Shown here: positions 1 to 5,798 of the stretch, piece by piece | Numbering within the stretch: the stretch's first letter is position 1 | Layout: every line of letters begins with the position of its first letter | Origin: Candidatus Woesearchaeota archaeon | Lineage (GTDB): Archaea > Nanobdellota > Nanobdellia > SCGC-AAA011-G17 > GW2011-AR17 | Assembly: GCA_009691355.1 (NCBI GenBank) | Contig: SICW01000049.1 | Span: 1-5,798 of the forward strand | Direction of reading: 5' to 3' | Length of the DNA stretch: 5,798 nt | Program-made: the position numbers and the translations under genes | The notes under the pieces: generated by a model | What the model saw: the letters and a program-made list of their open reading frames with translations, nothing else | What the model was told of the DNA's origin: nothing | The model's database searches: none

Positions 1-2032
1 GAAGTCCAGCAACAATAAATTCCTGCAATTCTTTGGTTGTGAGAGGTTTTCTTTCTCCACGAATACTAAAATCTCCATCCCTCTCTTCCTGTTCTCTTCT
101 AGCTATAGTAATAAGCAGTTCTGCAGTATCTCTAAAGTCCTTTGTGTAAAGTATGGGAACTTTCATATCAATAGCAATCCATGCAAGCATTCCTCGAATC
201 GCATTAGGATGTACCTTTCTCACCGAATAAAGATCATCAGTACCCTCTATGATCAGAAGCGGTTTCTCAAAAGTTTCTTTCAGTGTTTTCACTTGTTGCA
301 GAAGCCGTTTGTCTAACAGGGAGTCAACAAAATCCCTAACTTCTTTTCGTTCTATTCCTACCTTCTCAGAAAGAAGAAAATCTCCAACATCTAAGTTTTG
401 CATACGAATATCAACACCATGGTCAACAAGGTACTTGATAACCCCTGAGCCTTTTTCTCGTGCATCGGCATAGATCTTTAAGGATTTTGAAAATTCTTGT
501 AAGGATTGTTGTTCAGGGGCCTTTTGTAAAGTAAATTTCGTCTTCAATTCTTTCAGAACTCTGTGCATTCTGTTCTCTTTATGGTGCGCAGTCCAACGAT
601 ATGCTTCATCTCGTGTCCCCTTTGTGACAAGAATAATGACTCTTCCCTCTTCCATCCTTCCTGTTCTTCCCCTTCTTTGTACAGTTCGGATTGCAGAAGG
701 TACAGGTTCATAGAAAATAATGAGATCAACAGCAGGAATATCGATGCCTTCTTCTCCTACAGATGTTCCAACAAGCACATTGAATTTTTCTTCCTTAAAG
801 TCTTGCAGCATCTGTACTTGTGCTTTCTGGGTCATACCTATGCCTTTTTTTTTAGTTTGCCCAACAAAGAGTTCACATTTAACACCGGATATCAAATTGA
901 GATTATTTTTCAGCTTCATTGCTGAATCTCGAAAATTATTAAAAATCAGAATTTTTTTACAGTGTTTACTTTCTTCTTCAACAAGAGAGAGAAGTTTAGT
1001 AAATTTTGGATGTTCTATTTTTTTTTCAAAAAGGGCAGTGATTTTATAATGTGCAGACTTAAAATCTGGATCAATAATCAAATTCTTTGTAGCCTTTACT
1101 TTCGTCACTTCTGCTTCTTGGTAGAGCCTTTCCATATATTCATGTGCAGCACTAACCCCTTGTGTTTCAAACAATTCTTGTGCAAATTGTACTTTCATAG
1201 CCTCTGCAAGCAGAGAAAGTGATTGCCATACTTCTGGGTCTCTTTCCCCCTGAGCCAGTCTTTTTTGCATATCTTTTTGTATCCCTAGTAACTGGGTTTT
1301 ACTTGCCTGCATGACTGAGTCCATTGCTCCAAGATCTTTGAGCAGTTTGAGTTTTTTCTTATAACAACTCTGTAAGTAATCTCTCGCCTCTTTGAACTCT
1401 TTGGGTAATTCTAGGAGAACATAATCGACTACCGTTTCTTGCACATAAGGTTTGAGGTCTGGATCTTCATCAGAACGTACTTCAATATCTTCTATAAAGA
1501 GATTTTGACAAACTTCAGTAATTTTTTCTAAGTCCGAGCCGGGAGATGCACTAAGCCCAAGAATTCTTGGGAACATGGATACCTTCTGATATTGTTTCGC
1601 AATCCACACATAATCATAGTCTCCGACAGCATGTTGTGCTTCATCGAAAATAATCATAGAAACCAGTCGCAAATCTATTTTTTTATTAATAATATCATTG
1701 CTCATCCCTTGCGGTGTGCTTACAATAACTTGTGCCTCTTTGAACAGTTTCTCTCTTTCTTCTGGTTTCATCTCTCCAGTAAAACTATGCACCGAGCTTA
1801 TAGTGGAGTTTTTTCGGAATTCTTCTGCAATTTGTGCAGCAAGGGGTTTGGTCGGAGTAAGAAAGATAATTTTAGATTCTGGGAAATTATTAAGTCTATG
1901 AATTGCAACCATTAAGGCAGTTTTTGTTTTCCCTCTTCCCGTAGGTAAACAAATCAAGGTATTTGCACGTACCGCCGTATTGAGAATCGTTTGTTGATAA
2001 AGCCGAGGTGTAAAGTCCTTAATATGAAACAT
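1..2032 (-). CDS. hef: Hef-type helicase-nuclease (XPF/FANCM family), 3' end cut by window edge
   Basis: The visible 677 residues read without a stop from ATG at 2032 to the window edge. The N-terminal part is a superfamily 2 helicase: Walker A PTGRGKT (residues 30-36), motif II DEAQ (130-133), motif III SAS (161-163), a helix-rich insert at about 200-310 as in Hef/FANCM, motif V TSVGEEGIDIP (423-433) and motif VI QRRGRTGR (452-459). A short linker leads to an ERCC4 nuclease domain with DAREK (523-527), GD (550-551), the catalytic ERK triad (561-563) and D567-F568, so the nuclease looks intact. The tandem helix-hairpin-helix DNA-binding domain should follow but lies outside the window. In this family the protein remodels and cuts stalled or branched replication forks in the cytoplasm. 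The start is fixed by an in-frame TAA at 2050-2048 and a TATA box 26 bases upstream, with no Shine-Dalgarno, so the mRNA is probably leaderless. Motif II is DEAQ where I expect DEAH. Family identity is secure. Confidence 0.95.
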   Translation of the reverse strand, partial: MFHIKDFTPRLYQQTILNTAVRANTLICLPTGRGKTKTALMVAIHRLNNFPESKIIFLTPTKPLAAQIAEEFRKNSTISSVHSFTGEMKPEEREKLFKEAQVIVSTPQGMSNDIINKKIDLRLVSMIIFDEAQHAVGDYDYVWIAKQYQKVSMFPRILGLSASPGSDLEKITEVCQNLFIEDIEVRSDEDPDLKPYVQETVVDYVLLELPKEFKEARDYLQSCYKKKLKLLKDLGAMDSVMQASKTQLLGIQKDMQKRLAQGERDPEVWQSLSLLAEAMKVQFAQELFETQGVSAAHEYMERLYQEAEVTKVKATKNLIIDPDFKSAHYKITALFEKKIEHPKFTKLLSLVEEESKHCKKILIFNNFRDSAMKLKNNLNLISGVKCELFVGQTKKKGIGMTQKAQVQMLQDFKEEKFNVLVGTSVGEEGIDIPAVDLIIFYEPVPSAIRTVQRRGRTGRMEEGRVIILVTKGTRDEAYRWTAHHKENRMHRVLKELKTKFTLQKAPEQQSLQEFSKSLKIYADAREKGSGVIKYLVDHGVDIRMQNLDVGDFLLSEKVGIERKEVRDFVDSLLDKRLLQQVKTLKETFEKPLLIIEGTDDLYSVRKVHPNAIRGMLAWIAIDMKVPILYTKDFRDTAELLITIARREQEERDGDFSIRGERKPLTTKELQEFIVAGL

Positions 2033-5000
2033 AAAATCAGTATTTTTTTAGGTCTTATAAACTCTGCGCGCACTCGTGCCGCTTGTCCAGAAGGATTATA
2101 AATAGTAGCAGATCCAATCCCCACATGATTGTATTTATTCTAGGACTCCTAGACATCCTTGCCGGCCTAAGCATTTTTACTCTCGGTTTTAGTTGGGGGC
2201 CAGTTCTTATCTCCTTCCTGGTTTTATACCTTCTTGCAAAGTCTTTACCTTTCATAACCAGTCCAGCAAGCATAGTAGACATTTCTGTAGCCCTAGTGTT
2301 TATTATTGCAATTTTGGGATATTCTAATACTATTCTCAATGCAATCTGTGCTATATGGTTAATACAAAAAGGTGTAGTAAGTTTTTTCTAAGCTCTAAAA
2401 TATTTGTAATAATAAAAGAAAGATCCTGCAACAACAAGGCTTGCAAGGCTGATAATGAGCATAGGAATAACACTCACGGTGTATGCTAAGAGAATCATAG
2501 CTATAGTAAAGACAAGACTAGAGACATACAACAGTCGAGAGCCAAAGTATACTTTTAATCCAGCAAGGCCTGGTAAAGGTAACATATGGAAGAGTGCAAG
2601 AGCGGCGTTAATAAAAATAAAAATGTCCATGGTCCCATAACTGTTGAAGAGTTTTCCAAAAATCATCAGAAGAATATTCACCATTGGCCCAGCAAGAGCG
2701 ATTTTAGCTTCTTCATAGTTAGTGACTTCTAAGAACTTTCTTCCAAAACGGGAATGTCTTTTCAAAAGAAGATGGTATTGTCCAACGGCTAAAAAAAACA
2801 ATTGTCCATTACTGATAATTGCAAAAAGAAGACAAAGTATAAGTCCTAAAGGAAAAGATTCAATAAGGATTTCTTTTCCAAAAAAATGAAATGTTCTTGG
2901 AAAGGTTTTTGTTTTCCCTCTTCCCATAAGGCGCATAGGAGAAAGACTTAAGCTTTGTATACCCCAGAAGGTATACTCCGTATCAAAGCCAGCCATTCGT
3001 GCAGCAATCTTATGTCCTATTTGTTGTGCTATAAAAGAGATTGCAACAAGAAGAAGGACAATGAAAAGATGGCTTAACCAATAACTCCAAACGAAAGTTT
3101 CGCTTCCATCATCAAAAGCAATAGCAAAGCTAGCTATAAAGATAGTAATAACAAGTGCGAATACTTCCTTCTTGGTAAACATATTATTACTAAATCCTTA
3201 GAACTATTTAAAATCTTTGCCGATATACAACCAGTATATGCTTCTATCTATTTTTGTAAAAAAGTTTATAAATGCTGAGACTTTATAAAAAGCAAATGAA
3301 GAGGTTGACCATTCTAGTATTACTACTATTCTCTCTCCAAATTTTTAATGTAGGGGCTTATGATATCACTGTTGATTCCGCTTCAGAGAAGACTATTGTT
3401 CTTGCAATCTCCGATTTAAACTCCATTGACATTCAATTGGACAACATTGTGGCTACAGTGGAAACCCAAACTATTTCAGACAGATATACTATTGATGCAA
3501 CATTGAAAAAAGAGGGTCAAATGGTGCTTATTACTGTTGATGTAAGTCCCATTTTTCAAGACTATGCAAAAGAGGAAGTGAAAGCAATTACCGTTTCTGG
3601 AACAGTTATTATTCAAGGAGAAACCATTGATTTTGGAAAAAGAGTGCCTTACCGAAGCGATTCACAAAGGGCCAACCTTCAGCTTGCACCTGCTTTAGAT
3701 GAAGGCTCTTCAAGTTTGATTTATTCTATAGTCGGTCTTTCTCTCCTATTAGTATTTTTGATTCTGATTTTATTCTATAAGAAGCCCAAACAAAAAGCGA
3801 TTCTAAAAAAGAAGACTTCTGTAAAAAAGAAAAAAGTAGTAAAGAAAAAGACTAAGAAGAAGGCCAAGAAGCGTTTGTAAGTAGTTCATAAATCCCCTTT
3901 TGATGTCCAGCACCAATAACAGCAACAATAGTTTGTTCAGGGTATTTTTCCATACACTGTTTCAATCTTCGTGCCATGAATACATTTCTCTCTTCAATAA
4001 GAACTTTGTAGAATGAAGGATATCTTGTTCTCACTTGTTCAACAAGGGTATGTATAAGCTCTTCTTCGGGAGCCTTCCTGAGATCAAATGCAATTTTTTC
4101 TCCAAAGCCCAAAAGCCCTTTAACAATATCTCCTACAAATCGAAATTTTTCTTTCCAAGTAAGAGTTTTGAATAATCGTTTAATGGTAATACTAATCTCC
4201 TGATCAATAAGCAGAATTTTTGCTTGAGTTTTTGCAGCTTCGTGAATTGCTGCTTTCATCTCTGCTCCTGGTTTTGTTCCAACCATCTTTCCTAATCGTT
4301 CTTCAATCCATGCTCCAAAGAGTGCAAAAATAAATCCAGAGACTCCTAGTTTTTTCAGTTCTGAAAAAGATACCCTCTTCCGTTTTCCTTTTGTTTCCAT
4401 GAGGCCTTGAAATCTACCCCTATCTAATTCCACAGCAACAAATCCCGGTTTCTTGTCTGCAATAATCTTTTTAACCTCAACAATACTCTCAGGAGAGATA
4501 TGAGATGTGCCAATTAATATGAGATTTCTATATACTATCATAGAGCAAAGAAAAGTATTTAAACACTTAAAAGATTATCTGTCATTCAGGGAGGAGCAAA
4601 GATGTCCTTAAAAACAAGAAACGTTACTGATATTTACAATATGCAAGTTTTCACCGATGCCGGTGATTACTTTGGAGATGTCGAAGAGGCTGTTCTAGCT
4701 AGCAATAAAGTTGCTGGCTGGAGAATTAAAGCAACCAAAAATTCCTACTTAGCTCGCATACTGGGTGGTGCACGTGGGGTAATTGTTCCACATCAATTGG
4801 TGAAAGCTGTTGGTGATGTAATGATTATTTCAAAAAATGCAGTGCCAAATTATGAAGAGTCTATGGACGAATAAAACTTTTTATTTTTTTCTACAATTTT
4901 TATTTCAATAATTTTTTTATTTCTATCGATACCTTTAAATACTCTATAAGTCTATATCCATCCATAATGACTACTGTTTTAGGTGATGCAGTAACTCTGC

Positions 5001-5798
5001 TACAGGATTTTGGCTTCTTTGATGTGATTCTACCATTTCTCTTAGTTTTTACTATTATCTTTGGAATTCTTGAAAAAACGAAAATATTTGGAACCGAAGA
5101 ACACGGTGGTAAGCACTATACAAAAAAAAATATTAATGCTATGGTTGCCTTTGTTATTGCCTTCTTCGTGCTTGCAGCAAAAGAAATTGTTGCTTCCCTT
5201 CAAGAGTCCCTTCCCATGGTTTCACTCATACTCGTAGCAATAATTTGTTTCCTTATGCTTATTGGATCCTTTGCATCTGGAAAAGAAGAATTTAATTTTC
5301 TTACTCTCTTCAAAGGCTGGCAAGGTTTTTTGGCTGGTCTTTTTTTTATTTCTGTTATAGCGATTTTCTTTCAGTCTTTTGGCTGGTTAGATCCTATTAT
5401 TGAGTATGTTACGGGAAGAGGGCAAGATGTATTCCTAGTGATGGTATTCTTAGGTATAGTGGGTAGTGTTGTGTATTTCGTGTTTAATGCAGGTTCGGAG
5501 GAAAAATAATCATGGCTACTTCATTTAATTTTCAGGATTTTATCGCGGGTTTAGAGGACATTGGATTTTATGATGTTGCTCTTCCATTTTTATTGGTATT
5601 CACAATTACCTTTGCTATTCTTCAGAAGATTAAAATTTTTGGGGATAAGGGAAAGAATTTCAATGCAGTTATTGCTTTAGTAATGGCATTCTTAGTTGTT
5701 CGTACTTCAGCAATTATAGAAGTGATGAATCAGTTTTTGCCAAAAATATCTCTCATTTCTATTATTATTGTAGTGACTCTCTTACTCCTAGGGATTTT

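Overview
The window looks like a piece of a small, AT-rich archaeal genome, most likely a DPANN lineage of the Woesearchaeota/Pacearchaeota kind. The evidence is an archaeal Hef helicase-nuclease, a stand-alone PRC-barrel protein, an archaeal TraB-type protein, a site-2-protease-like membrane protein, and two tandem membrane proteins of a type I associate with DPANN genomes. TATA-like boxes sit about 26-29 bases upstream of most start codons without a Shine-Dalgarno, which points to leaderless archaeal transcripts. The lineage is an inference from family content and recall, not from a marker gene.

Layout. Positions 2032 down to 1 (minus) hold a Hef-type helicase-nuclease gene whose 3' end runs off the window. 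A 92-base divergent promoter region separates it from a small membrane protein gene (2125-2391, plus). That gene ends stop-codon to stop-codon against a degenerate site-2-protease homologue (3182-2388, minus). A second divergent promoter region leads to a secreted or membrane-anchored protein with a very lysine-rich tail (3296-3880, plus). Its last 29 bases overlap the convergent TraB/PrgY-type gene (4541-3852, minus). A third, 60-base divergent promoter leads to a PRC-barrel protein (4602-4874, plus) with a clear Shine-Dalgarno and a T-rich terminator. After it come two tandem paralogous multi-pass membrane proteins (4967-5509 and 5512 to the window end, plus), spaced 2 bases apart and probably one operon.

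Functionally the window is a mixture. Hef serves replication-fork repair. The PRC-barrel protein may serve cell division, by analogy with haloarchaeal PRC-barrel division proteins. The remaining genes are envelope or membrane proteins, several without known function. I see no mobile elements, CRISPR arrays, tRNA or rRNA genes, and there is no gene-free stretch over 300 bases. The most unusual items are the S2P homologue that has lost both metal-ligand motifs, the tandem membrane paralogues, and the lysine-rich tail whose coding DNA supplies T-tracts downstream of the opposing TraB gene. I found no convincing evidence for a complete new multi-gene system.
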